Source: Psococerastis gibbosa
Taxonomy: Eukaryota > Arthropoda > Insecta > Psocodea > Psocidae
Length of the DNA: 64,000 nt
Assembly: GCA_963971405.1 (NCBI GenBank)
Contig: OZ020490.1
Span: 32,079,464-32,143,463 of the forward strand
Direction of reading: 5' to 3'
The stretch's first letter is position 1. Each line of letters opens with the position of its first letter. Position numbers and translations under genes: made by a program. The notes under the pieces were generated by a model, which was not told where the DNA came from, made no database searches, and saw only the letters and a program-made list of their open reading frames with translations. Below, in pieces: positions 1 to 10,300 of the stretch.

Positions 1-372
1 TGGCACATTTTAAGTTGTAGGAGACTACTTCATGCATCATACCTACAGTATATAATAAGGTATTTTTAATGTTTGAAGTTGTAGTTTTTTCATATAAACA
101 CGATTTTACGCGAAAAGTTATTGTTTATAAATTATTATTGTGTTTATGAAAAAACTACAATTTCGAAAATTAAAAATATCTTATAACTGCAAAGGCTTTC
201 ACGGCCGGAGTCGAATGAGGAACCAGTAGAATCCGGGCTGATGGGCCGTGGTCGAAGTGAAAGTGAACTTCCACTTCGACCACGGCCCATCAGCCCGGAT
301 TCTACTGGTTCCTCATAAAAATATCTTATTATATGATGCATGAAGTAGTCATTTACAACTTAAATGAGCCAA
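1..372. mobile_element. Fold-back element, left end at window edge
   Basis: Bases 1-42 are an imperfect inverted copy of about 331-372 (both arms carry the CATGCATCAT/ATGATGCATG core). An inner hairpin, about 56-105 against 138-184, has arms containing GTTTTTTCATA and ATGAAAAAAC. The second inner arm is interrupted by a separate insertion at 185-315. There is no coding potential. The class is unknown, and the left terminus may lie outside the window. Confidence 0.7.
185..315. mobile_element. Self-inverted copy of SINE-like repeat K, with 14-bp target duplication
   Basis: The insert is flanked by a perfect 14-bp direct repeat, TAAAAATATCTTAT, at 171-184 and 316-329, which marks a clean insertion into the surrounding fold-back. 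Inside, about 208-257 and 260-315 are inverted copies of each other (arms contain CCAGTAGAATCCGGGCTGAT and its reverse complement). The unit matches the 3' part of a repeat also seen at 15955, 39214, 49921 and 62618, which ends in GGCCGTGAAAGCCTTTG. A duplication this long suggests target-primed retroposition rather than DNA transposition. Confidence 0.75.
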
Positions 373-404
373 ATCTTATAACTTGCTCAGTTAATTAAAT
401 AAAA

Positions 405-1160
405 AAGAGCCGGTCCGAGTTTACTCGAACATGCTTTCCAATGTATCAAAATTAGTAGATAGAGAAAATGAGTATTTTCATGGTAAATACTTTTTCTATG
501 GTTAAATTTCAGATATCTCGGAGGGAGGGGGGTGTCCACCTGACGTCACTGGAGGTGAGATAAATTCTTGATAGGTCAGATGAACACATTACACATTACC
601 ACACAGCAATAATGGCAAGGCACGCAATGCATTTGAGCGTGAATTTTCTATCATTTGTTCAAAAATTATTTTTTTTTAAAACAAAACCGAGTAGTTTTTT
701 GGGAAGGCAACCTGTCCGGTTTCGTTACTCAATTTAACACCTAAAACATGCCTGAAGGTAGAAATCATCGATGGAAAGGTTTCACAGAAAAATTATTTTT
801 TAGTCATTTTTCATTAAAATTCAGTTATTTTTATTTTTTTACCCCCAGAAGCAAACTATCAAGGGGCAAGCGACCCCCCGCATTTTTTTAACATTAATAA
901 CGACTACAATATATGTGAATTTAAATGAAATCGTTGCAGCCGTTTTTGAGGAATAATGTTTTTAGACTTTTTTTGGAGTTTTTTAGAATAAAACCCCCCC
1001 AAATTAAGTTAGCCCAAAATAAAATTGTCCCGAGGTATGATTTTTGTGAACCTACATGCTAAATTTCATCAAAATCGACCGAGTAGCTTGCCCGGAAATC
1101 GATGAACAGACAGACAGAGCGACAGACAGACAGGCAGACAGACATTTCGTAAAAACTGGC
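405..1160 (-). repeat. R780 repeat, copy A
   Basis: This is an interspersed repeat of about 760 bp, inverted relative to copy B (3538-4316). It starts near CCGGTCCGAGTTTACTCG and runs through a C/A-rich block near 985-1010 to a short (CAGA)n tract at 1108-1143. It lacks the AAAGCTTTGTGATGG end present in copies B and C. No ORF is seen. The class is uncertain. Confidence 0.7.
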
Positions 1161-1696
1161 TGTACACTCTTAATAGTATATATATATGTTATCAGTGACG
1201 TCAATGTGGTTTCCCTCCACGTTTGAAGAACTTTTTCCCACGGAACTGAAAAGTTTGTGGTTAATACGGGAAGCCACCGGCTTAACAAGTGAAAGCCCTG
1301 ATAATGCTGCAAGATATCATACAGATGCATTAAAGCCGCAACGTCCTGCATTGATAGCACCTTAATGTGGAGTTTCTGAGTACATCCTACAGATACGAGT
1401 ACCCGTACATGCTTTCAGATTTACCTACTCGTTTTTTTTGACGTGACGTCTAATAAATCGATGAGCGCTGGCTGGAACACTGGGTGCATACACGAAAAAG
1501 TGTGACGCTCATAGGTGACGCCCATCCGTTACGCTCATCCGTTACGCCGCATCTTTTCATTGCTTATTACAACAAAAACGCGGGTCCCTATTGGGCATTT
1601 GCGCAAGGAATTTTGGGGATGTTGACGGATTATTTTGTGGGGGAGGGTTATCAGCTCTGTTGGGTAAGTAGTGGGGGGGGGGGGGGTTAAATGCTG
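1161..1696. other. Noncoding interval, unassigned
   Basis: No conserved coding signal is seen. It holds a short direct repeat of a CCGTTACGC-type motif at 1520-1550 and a G-tract at 1673-1686. A few small ORFs here show no recognisable family. Confidence 0.5.
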
Positions 1697-1861
1697 AATA
1701 AGAGGCCGGTGGCTCTTAGGAACTTGAAGATATTATCTGTGGCTGTTGTGTTGTTTCCAAACTCTCGTAAGCTCGTAAGACTGAGATTCGTTGGACCGAG
1801 TAGGTTGGGCAATCGAGAAGAAGGTGAGCTGCTGTGAGGGCTACTCCGCACCTTGTGCATA

Positions 1862-2260
1862 GGCGCGGTTTCCACCGACCTCTAAGTGCAAAATACACAT
1901 ACGGTGAAGTGGTAGCAAATATCGTTAATAAAGGCGGGGTTTCCACCGACCTCTCATTGCAGAATGCAAATGACATTGACGGAAATGTTTGTTTTACTCT
2001 ATACCATAGTTAAAATTGATCAATGATTATAGTCTAGACTAAAATCACAAACAAACAAACTAAAATAAAAAAATGGCGTCATGGGATATGTTAAGTACAA
2101 ACATTTTAATAGATTTCTATAAAAAGAAAAATTCAAATTTCCGTTATGTCATGTGCATTCTGCAATGAGAGGTCGTCGGAAGCCCCGCCTAAGTCTTGAA
2201 TGTCTGCTACCACGTCACCGTATGTGTATTTTGCACTTAGAGGTCGGTGGAAACTGCGCC
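1862..2260. mobile_element. Nested fold-back (Tourist-like), ATA duplication
   Basis: The termini are GGCGCGGTTTCCACC and GGTGGAAACTGCGCC, flanked by ATA at 1859-1861 and 2261-2263. Arms of about 70 bp include AGTGCAAAATACACATACGG and its inverse. A second fold-back of the same terminal family sits inside at 1933-2189. The 3-bp duplication and GG-C termini resemble PIF/Harbinger (Tourist) MITEs, which is an inference. There is no transposase. Confidence 0.75.
1933..2189. mobile_element. Inner fold-back inside 1862-2260
   Basis: Termini GGCGGGGTTTCCACCGACC and the near-inverse ending AGCCCCGCC, with inverted arms containing CTCATTGCAGAATGC. The right flank is TAA. Its terminal sequence is a variant of the outer element's, so it is a same-family insertion. 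A relative with the same interior is nested at 20651-20892. Confidence 0.65.
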
Positions 2261-2345
2261 ATAGGGGTGGCGCCTGATTCCTCATTAGCAGTTTTTGAGT
2301 CAAGTTTGTATCTATTAGTATAGGTTTCGTAATAGATTATATATG

Positions 2346-3537
2346 AGTAGTGGGAAAATTTCAAAATTTCGGTTGTCTTGACTTTCTCTATCCCAAAGCA
2401 CTGAATAGATCAATGGGACGATTGGATAGTCTACAACGGGCAGACCAATACAGTATATTACAGTTATAATGGCTGGGTATATGCAATGTATTGGGATATT
2501 GAGTTATCCATGGTTAATTGTTAGCCCGACGGAAAATAAAGACAATTTTCATTCATTCTTTCATAATTTCTAAAAAAAAAAAATCGCCTGTATGGAATAT
2601 AAAGACAATTATCTTTCTTTCATTCTTTCTTTCATAATTTCTTAATTAAATTAATTAAATGACTAATAATTAATTAATAAAGAATCGGTACGAGTAAACT
2701 AGTACATGCTTACCTATTTATCAATTAGGACAGGTACTGTACATAATTGTCCTAGGGTTAAATTTCGGTTTTGGTTTAAATTCTCCCTATCCCAAAGCTC
2801 TGAATTAATCGATGAGATGATTCCGTAGTCAAGAATAGACAGATAGTGTACAATACAACACAATATAACAAAAGACAATATAACACGATACAACACAGTA
2901 GAAAAATAATTTTTTAGTCATTTTTCATAAAAATATTTTTTTTTTATCCAGCTCACCACCTCTTAGGACCGCACAGCCCCACCCAGTCCCTATAGGAGTG
3001 GCATTTTCAGAATCAGCACTGTAAAAAATGCACAGGGTAGTAAAAGTGCTAAAACCGGGCCTGGGCAGCCTCCAGACGGAGTCAAGGGATCTTGGGCCAA
3101 TCTTTGAAACTGCCGAAGGTACATATAGTAGTTAGGCCTATCTTCTTCTTTTCGAGTTGCAATATATGGATTGGTTTGCAGCGAATGCTGTATTTTTCTC
3201 CTCCACTCTTGTCTGACAAGGCCTATCTACATACATCTATTGGTGCACTAATCTACTTCTACTTTTTTACTTTTTCCTAGCTTTTATTCCTATGTTCTCT
3301 TCCACTCCTAGCGATTTTGTGCTTCGACTGTGGTTGCTCCTACAATCCTGAGGTCTTGGTGGACTTATGGCGCACGAATCTAGGCCTCAAAATCTAGGGG
3401 AAGCATCAATTACATCAAATGTAAAATTTAACCAATGAAGCCAATATTAATTTTTCTCTTGTGCACGAAATCTGGTCTTAAATGGATTATTAATTTATTA
3501 CGCTTGTTTACATTTTTGCGTTCCAATTTATACGTAG
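2346..3537. repeat. Noncoding interval with degraded repeats
   Basis: Two blocks (about 2390-2560 and 2800-2890) share a CCCAAAGC-x-CTGAAT motif with each other and resemble about 61430-61500. The segment 3275-3390 resembles the repeat at 62020-62130. No supported gene is seen; the short ORFs have no recognisable family. Confidence 0.5.
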
Positions 3538-4316
3538 TATAGGGAAAAGCTTTGTGATGGTCGAAATTTTCGATTCTGAGATTTCAACGGATTTACACGT
3601 TTTGAGGTCTCAGGAACCCAAAAAAGTGATTTTTACGAAATGTCTGTCTGTCTGGCTATTCGTCGATTTCCAGGCAAACTACTCTGTCGATTTTGATTAA
3701 ATTCGGCATTTAGGTTTACAAAAATCATACCTCGGGACCATTTTTTTTATTTTGAGCTAACTCAATTTGGGGGGGTTTTATTCTCAAAAAAACTCATAAA
3801 AACGTCTAAAAAATTTATTTCTCAAAAACGGCTCCAACGATTTCTTTTAAATTCACATATACTGTAGTCGTTATTAATGTTGACAAAATGCGGGGGTCGC
3901 CTGCCCCTTGATAGTTTGCTTCTGGGGGTAAAAAGAATAAAAATAACTCAATTTTCATGAAAAATGACTGAAAAATAATTTATCTGCTAAACCTTTCGAT
4001 CGCTGATTTCTACCTTCAGTCATGTTTTAGGTGTTAAATTGAGTAACGAAACCGGACAGGTTGCTTTCGCATGAAAAAATGATTGAAAATTCACGGTCAA
4101 ATGCATTGCGTGCCCTGCCATTATTACTATATGGTAATGTGTTGGTCTGACCTATCTAGAATTTACCTCACCTCCAGTAACGTTAGGTAGACAACCCCCC
4201 CCCCCCCAGATATCGACAATTTAGCCATAGGAAAATTATTTACCGCGAAATTACTAATTTTCTCTAACTACTAATTGATAAATGGGAAAGCATATTCGAA
4301 TAAACTCGGACCGCTT
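3538..4316 (+). repeat. R780 repeat, copy B
   Basis: Begins with the end sequence AAAGCTTTGTGATGGTCG and closes with AAACTCGGACC, close to 780 bp. It matches copies A (405-1160), C (18945-19905) and D (19925 onward) in inverted or direct orientation. A short GTCTGTCTG tract sits at about 3640. It has no coding capacity, and its class is unresolved. Confidence 0.75.
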
Positions 4317-5009
4317 CTTGAAAAATGTCGCAGAGTATAATCATTGAAGCCATCAAAATTAATGTCCTCCTACTCTGGCGATTATTTTTAATTTAATCCT
4401 GAGATTAAAAATGAAAATTAAAAATTGATAGCGCTATTCAAAATTGTTTTGCTTACACTTTTAACCCCAGCAGTAAGTTAATACTAAACGGCGTAGTAGG
4501 CCTGCAGAACATACAGTAGATATTGCAGTCCTTTGCTAAGGCTAAGTAAAAATTATATAATTATACTTACCGAAATTAAGCTAGTTTCCAAAATACAATA
4601 TATCCCCTATAAATTGTTCGGATACGTAAAACACGGTAAGATATATCATACAGTAGTTACGTTTCACTCAATCCACGTCTGGCACAACACTGAACACTAG
4701 CACACCAACAAGTTATAAGCTAGGAATAGACTGGATCTGAGAAGCTTCCTTCCAGTCGAGTAAAGTTAGAACGTTGTTCACTACGACTACGGCTCAGACT
4801 AAAACCAAATATGTCCACTAGAGGTGTACTATACTTAACATACTACCACATAATGTATGTACTATGGATCTATTGTACATCAATGCTGGCGTAACAAATG
4901 TTTCACATGAGAGTTCAGGGGCCTCTCCCCCCAATATTTTATTTTATTGCAATCAAATTCACCCCCAGCGGGCCGACTATGCCATTTAGTATTAACTTAT
5001 TCCTGCAGC
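4317..5009. other. Noncoding interval
   Basis: No gene is recognised. Around 4430-4520 there are fragments of an inverted-repeat family seen whole at 35025-35179 (GTTTACATTTT and GGC-x-TAGTAGGCC-x-GCAG type sequence). 4540-4900 is unassigned. Confidence 0.45.
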
Positions 5010-5410
5010 CCTATATTATCGCGATTTGGGATTAACATAATACCAGGGGCTATTCAATTGTTTTAAACAAATGAGTACAAAATGCGCGGGAAATTCAAAT
5101 TGATTTATAAATTAATACTCGGCCATATTTTTGGGTGAGTTTTCAATTTTTTCTCCCTTAGATGTAGGCACATTAATTAAAATTCTCATTATATTATTCT
5201 CATTCTATTATATTTCGAAATTCTGTAAATTTTAATGTTTAATTGTAGGAGTTTGCTACAATTATAAAACAATGCATTGTCTTGTATTCCAATAATTTAT
5301 TAATTTGAATTTCCCGCGCATATTTTAACACCGTCACGTGCCACCTCTCTACTGCGGTAGTTAAGAATTAACCCCGGTATTATGTTACTCACAAATGGGG
5401 GGTGAAGTTG
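5010..5410. mobile_element. Imperfect fold-back of the GCAGCCTGATCATGG family
   Basis: The left arm (TTAACATAATACC near 5030) and right arm (CCCCGGTATTATGTTA near 5371) pair imperfectly. The interior shares CGCGGGAAATTCAAATT-type sequence and its inverse with 27235-27555 and 34632-35027. No ORF. Confidence 0.55.
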
Positions 5411-5688
5411 ATCGCCTGCTCGTGGTGCCCCCTGCCTGAAATAACCGAGGTACGCCTCAAATCGTGCGAAGCTGTGTATATATTGTAAATGAAGAGAAAA
5501 ATGAACCTCAACGGCCCTTGTAAGGGCCCCGACGCGGACCTCCGAACGCTCGAGACTCGTCGGTGAACACAGGAGAATATCTCCTCGCTGATCTATACTG
5601 GCTTGCGCGACACCGAATGGCAGAGATGCCAAGAGTGGGCATTGGATAATAATAATAATGTTACACACAAATCGGCATATTAGGGCTC

Positions 5689-5852
5689 CTGCAGCCTGAG
5701 CGGGGCGTTTATAATGCCGGTATTTATTTAATCCACTGGTAAACAAGATAATTTTATAATGGAAAGTGCTACTCAAAATTTGTTTGTTTACAGTTATAAT
5801 CCTAGGGTGTTTATTTAACCCCGGTATTATAAACGCCTCGATCAGACTGCAG
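5689..5852. mobile_element. Inverted-repeat MITE of the GCAGCCTGATC family
   Basis: Arms run from TGCAGCCTGAGCGGGGCG (5690) to CGCCTCGATCAGACTGCA (5835-5852), enclosing a TTTATAATGCCGG/CCGGTATTATAAA pair. The interior matches 34152-34315. There is no coding capacity. Confidence 0.75.
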
Positions 5853-6179
5853 CTGGGATTAGAAATGTAAACAAAATAATGTTGAATAGTATTTTTCATT
5901 GTAAAATGATCTTGTTTACATTTTTTTTAAATCCCAAGTTAGAATTAAAAATAATAGCCTGAAGTCTAAATCTTCTTTGGGTTGGCCTAATTTCTAGTGC
6001 TGAGGTCCTGAGGTGAATGCATAAAGAAGCCGAGTTGCTGCTGACGGTAAAGAAAACTACTTCCGTTTTCAGATCATTCTCCAAGCTCCAAGTCGCCATG
6101 ATGATCGACAATCTTAGATAGAAGAGGCGTTAAAAGAAGAAGAACTCTTGCGGCCCGTGGCCTTCGTCTTTTCATAACC

Positions 6180-6355
6180 CCGACTTCTTCATCTTCTTCT
6201 TCTTCTACCTCTATCCAGCCCTTGATGAGCTTTGGCCGGCTCGCCAACACTCCTCTAGTCATCTCGGTTCTGTAAAACGCTCCACCATCCACGGACTCCC
6301 AACTCGCGAAGGTCAGTTCCCAACTCATCCTTCCAGCGTTTTCGAGGACGTCCGG
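6180..6355 (-). pseudogene. LINE ORF2 extreme C-terminus with (GAA)n tail
   Basis: The minus strand reads GRPRKRWKDELGTDLRELG followed by a region ending AKAHQGL, a pattern common at the C-terminus of non-LTR retrotransposon polyproteins. It then runs into a (GAA)n tract (6187-6206 on the + strand as CTT repeats). One in-frame stop interrupts the peptide. Related fragments with the same tail lie at 24020-24183 (-) and 40372-40495 (+). Confidence 0.65.
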
Positions 6356-6732
6356 CCAGTTGTCTTCCTGTCATGCTTGCTTTGTACATCTTTTTTGGCA
6401 TGCGGTCATCTGACATTCCCTGATTACTATACATTTAAAGGCCACTGCCATGTTTTACATGTTTGTGAACTTAGCGACGATGAATCATTGTTTCGTGACC
6501 AATCTAGCAATAAGATGACACTAATCTTCTAGACGATATTGCACCATAAATTATTCACAGACACTGTCTACTATACGTGACAATCATCGTATTCAAATGA
6601 TAGGTAGTGACTCATTATTTCGAGGAAATGAATGAACCCGAACGTTTAGATTGAACAGTCCGAGGAAGGAAGGGGGGCCCGGGGGTCTCCCCCGGGGGAA
6701 TTGTTTGAATATACGATATGTACCTAAAACAT

Positions 6733-6920
6733 GTCAGAACATGTAGAGTCTCCAACTTTCACCCGAAAAATGGTTGGCTGGAGTCCACCATTTTCTGGCC
6801 ATGCTTTGGGGGGCATGTAAAGCAGGCGATCCCGGGTCTTCTTTCTAGTTGGGTGTAAGAGAGGGCTTTAGAGCCCTTACTCCGCTAGTTCGGTTTAGGA
6901 ATAGAAAATATTTATTTTTA
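6733..6920 (+). mobile_element. tRNA-derived SINE copy (degraded head)
   Basis: Shares the body CTGGCCATGCTT-x-GG-x-GCATGTAAAGCAGGCG and GTAAGAGAGGGCTTTA with copies at 11511, 16051, 17491 and 54545. The B-box region is degraded here (GGTTGGCTGGAGTCC). It ends in an A/T-rich tail. Confidence 0.7.
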
Positions 6921-7171
6921 TTTGAAATAGTAGGGTTTTATGCATTCTGTCCACAAAAAATTATACCGTACATTTTTATTTTTAAATGTTTAATTAGTTT
7001 TGTAATTTTTGTTATACTCTTTTGTTATATAATATGGATGATGACGATATTTTGTCCAATTTGGCGCCCCTCGGCGATGTGGCGCCCGTGGTGGACTGCA
7101 GGTTCAGTAGAATGCACCCTGAAAGAAAAGTAACTTGAAACACTCGTTATCGATTCCAATACGGGGACTTC

Positions 7172-7185
7172 GTTATCATGGCAAC
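7172..7185 (+). promoter_or_regulatory. X-box-like RFX site upstream of PACRG
   Basis: GTTATCATGGCAAC matches the nematode X-box pattern RYYNYYATRRNRAC at every position and the imperfect palindrome GTTRCCATGGYAAC at 13 of 14. It lies 101 bases before the PACRG start codon. RFX factors control ciliary genes through such sites, and PACRG is ciliary. Function here is inferred. Confidence 0.6.
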
Positions 7186-7286
7186 AAAGCTTTGTTTATT
7201 TTCCTTTTGAAATTTCTGTTGCTTAAGCATGCCACACCTTCTTTATGGATTATTTAAAATAATTTTAGTATAAATTATTCTCTAAA

Positions 7287-7338
7287 ATGGTTCACTGTGT
7301 TAATGTAAAGGAATTCAGAGAGTCACTGCGTAGGCCGG
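7287..7338 (+). CDS. PACRG: PACRG coding exon 1
   Basis: Encodes [17 protein letters not shown] plus one base of the next codon, followed by donor GTGAGT. The start context is CTAAAATGG, with A at -3 and G at +4. This is the least conserved part of the protein, so the exon is inferred from start context, donor and phase. Confidence 0.7.
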
Positions 7339-10300
7339 GTGAGTTATTTTTTAAAGTAACCGGTACCTAGAGTAGACTTTAGATCATAAGACAGGAATTT
7401 CCAAATCTTTTGAAAAACAATGGAAGCCTGGGTATTTTTTAGCCGTGTATTCCACTTGTCATCTTTTCTTCATCTGTGCACTAAAAGATAATGAGATTTT
7501 TGTTTTTTAAGGAGACTATTACGATGATACTTAGTTTATCTATTAAACATTAAGTTATAATATGGTAGAGACTTATTATTGATGTCTGCCCCCCCCCCCG
7601 CCTAGGGTCCGCCATTGCCCACTAGGGACACAATCTCACCAAGATATGTGCAGCAATCGTCTGTATATATCCACTTCCGAACTTCGCATACTGTAGATAC
7701 ATTTCTACACACAGTATATCTTAAGGCCTGAGGTGTGGGGGAAATTCAAACAAAACAAACGGGGACACCCACACCTGCAACACGAGGCAACGGGGAGACC
7801 TTGTAAGGCCAGCAACACGCAGAGCCAAGTGTGAGTGACTGGATCCTATACTACAAGGTTTCGCCTACCTTAGAAAACTCCCGATTGAACTGAGAGTGGA
7901 GTGAAATGCTACTAACTTCTCTAAATTGCTTAGAGACCATCTCTTAGAGAATGCTTTCTATACTGACACTGAGGCACTAGCACAATGACAACTATCTGGC
8001 AACGTAGAGGTTACGCCGCTCCAATTACTTGCCTAGGTATGGCTTGTGTGCGGGGGATTGGGGGTGTCTCTACGGCTAACGGTGTAGGCTAAAAGGGCCC
8101 TAAAAAGCCCCAAAGTCCTGTCTGGACCGAAAGGTTTAGGCAGGCTAGGGTCCTGTAAGGTTACCGATCCTCTCGACCCGAATACTATTGGTACCAGTTC
8201 TAACAATCTAATGCATAGTGGATTTTACTTTATACTTGTCGATTATTTATTGATTACTTGATTGTACCTATATATTTTATAACAGAAATATATATTTATT
8301 TATTTTTTATGTATTTAATGCACTTTTTTCTATAGCTTATGTCAATGTTCGTCCTTCCATGTCACATGGAACGATTCTGTGCCATCCCACTGATCAAATT
8401 TCTTTTCAGCTCCGTGTTACCGACATGTACCTGCATTCTCCATACAGGCATTGCAGAGGAACACCCGCGTGTTACCCCTACCCAAGCGAGACAACTACAC
8501 GTTCCAAGCCCCCAAGCAGTCCATGTTCCGAAGGCTGTATGTAGGCGGGGATCTGCCTATAACAATAGACTCGGATGGCGCCGGGCCTGCACTCCGATGG
8601 AAGGTAAGGACTTTAAGTGGAGGACCCTCTAAGGGCAGCTCCCATCTATGAAGAATAGGTTGACTCGTAAAGTAGGAGAGGGCACGGTCTATCTTGCCCC
8701 CGCCAGCTCCTTTTGGGGGGGGGGGGCATTGCCCCCAGCCTCGAGCATTGTAAGACGTGGTTCACGGAGACCCCCGGGCCCCCTGTTTACAGCAATATGA
8801 ATGTAAGGATTCCTTTGTTAGGTGTTAGCTTATAAATAAACTCTACAGATATACTCTACTACTATTAAAATGCGTAAAACCCCCCTCTTTGGTTAAATTT
8901 ATTTCTATGCAATCTAAACCGTCGTAATGATAACGTTAAGATTTATAATATATTATGTATGTATTTTCTGCCTGGGTCCGCACCAAAGCTAAATCCGCCA
9001 ATAAATTGAGGCCATGAGGCTCTTCTGCACCATTCGAAATTCAGAACTATCAACCGCTTTAAATTTTTGGGAATCTGCGATTCCGTGCTAGGGGAAGCTT
9101 ATACATGAAAAATATCCTTATGGAAAGTCTGATGACGTCATAAGGTTAACTAAGTTTTGCTGCCCCCGCTATCATTCGAAAACTTTACGCCTCTGGGTAG
9201 ACTCGTTCTCGATCCTAGTGAAGACATTCAAGACTGTCGACTTCAATGACAAGGTGTTACTTGTACTTGAGCTAGTCTCTACACGTCATACCAAGGCCAA
9301 GGGGTCCGGACCCCCTCGGAAAAAAAATGCACGCTTTGCCACTGGAAATCGTCCTGAGCAAGGCCGTAGCCAGGATTTTTTTTTTGGGGGGGGGGTTCAG
9401 AAATTTCATTGGATATTGCATAGCGATTTTTATTTTTCCTCTCTAAATCCGATTCTATCTAGTATCAAGCCATTTCATTGGGGGGGGGGGGGGTTAACCC
9501 CCCTTGGCTACGGCCTTGTTCCTGAGGACGGAAAGGAGGAATGTGAGGAGGAGAAATTATTTAAAATATATGTGTTTTTTTTTAAACTTGTTTTAAGGAC
9601 GACTGCAAGCTAGGGTTTGATTATACACTCACCGAGTCTATTATTGTCGTTACAGTGTAATATTGTGAACTGCAATCAGGAGCGGACTGGACAATATATA
9701 TATATGTGTGTGTGAGTGTGTGAATGATACCTGAGTCAAATTAGGGCTGTAATTCCTGAAGTGTACAGAAACATCAACTCATCGTTGACTTGTTCCTCCG
9801 TGTCCCCCAGGACGCATGGTCGCCTGGGGGACCATCGACGATACGGGGAGAGGGGTCTGCATTCCACCAGAAGAGGCCTAACAGGTTTTACGCATTTTTG
9901 GTGGAAAAATATTTTTTCGAAAGGGGGGATAAAACCGGCTGACTCCCCCCCCCCCACCTTGGGTACGGCCTTGTCTCAAATAGAGCAGTGGTCAAGAGAG
10001 AGAATGCTCTACCAGTCCTCAGGCTCGCTCTTGCCGAGGCGTTTATTTCGTTTGCTGTACGGAAATTTTAGAGCACATACAGTACTTGCATTAGGCTAGT
10101 TCGTGGTATGAATTTGATTGAATTTACTCGTAGCCTGTCAGATATTTGGGGGTGCAAAAAATGGGGGTGGGGAGTGCTTTAGCATCTGAACTCAATGAGG
10201 TTCTGTAGGGACAGTTTTGGTCACTAGGTTCGCTGACGACAAACCGATATCCATATTATTCAAAATGGCCGCCGTTTGCATGCGAAAACTAAGCTCTTAG

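Larger units (their letters stand above)
1697..2345 (-). pseudogene. LINE C-terminal remnant split by a fold-back insertion
   Basis: Reading the minus strand across the insertion at 1862-2260 gives a peptide with the cysteine/histidine motif CTRCGVALTAAHLLLDC, followed by a CP-x-Y segment. This C-x2-C-x7-H-x4-C pattern is typical of the C-terminus of non-LTR retrotransposon ORF2 proteins of the I/jockey/R1 type. Coding sequence lies at about 1697-1861 and continues at 2261-2345 in the same frame once the fold-back is removed. It is an old, 5'-truncated fragment. Confidence 0.65.

Noticed and set aside
1108-1143. (CAGA)n as an independent microsatellite
   Set aside because: It recurs at the same internal position in several R780 copies, so it is part of that repeat.
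405-4316. R780 as a Helitron
   Set aside because: There is a short terminal hairpin, but no CTRR end and no consistent A|T insertion site.
5300-5899. 199-aa ORF on the - strand
   Set aside because: The longest simple ORF outside the LINE, but it reads through two inverted-repeat elements and shows no recognisable domain.
1-7200. A divergent parkin gene head-to-head with PACRG, as in vertebrates
   Set aside because: I looked for ubiquitin-like or RING-type parkin segments on the - strand upstream of 7287 and found none; the region is repeats.
9218-9613. 131-aa ORF on the + strand
   Set aside because: Its low-complexity glycine and phenylalanine runs come from translating the G- and T-tracts of the MITE at 9359-9518.
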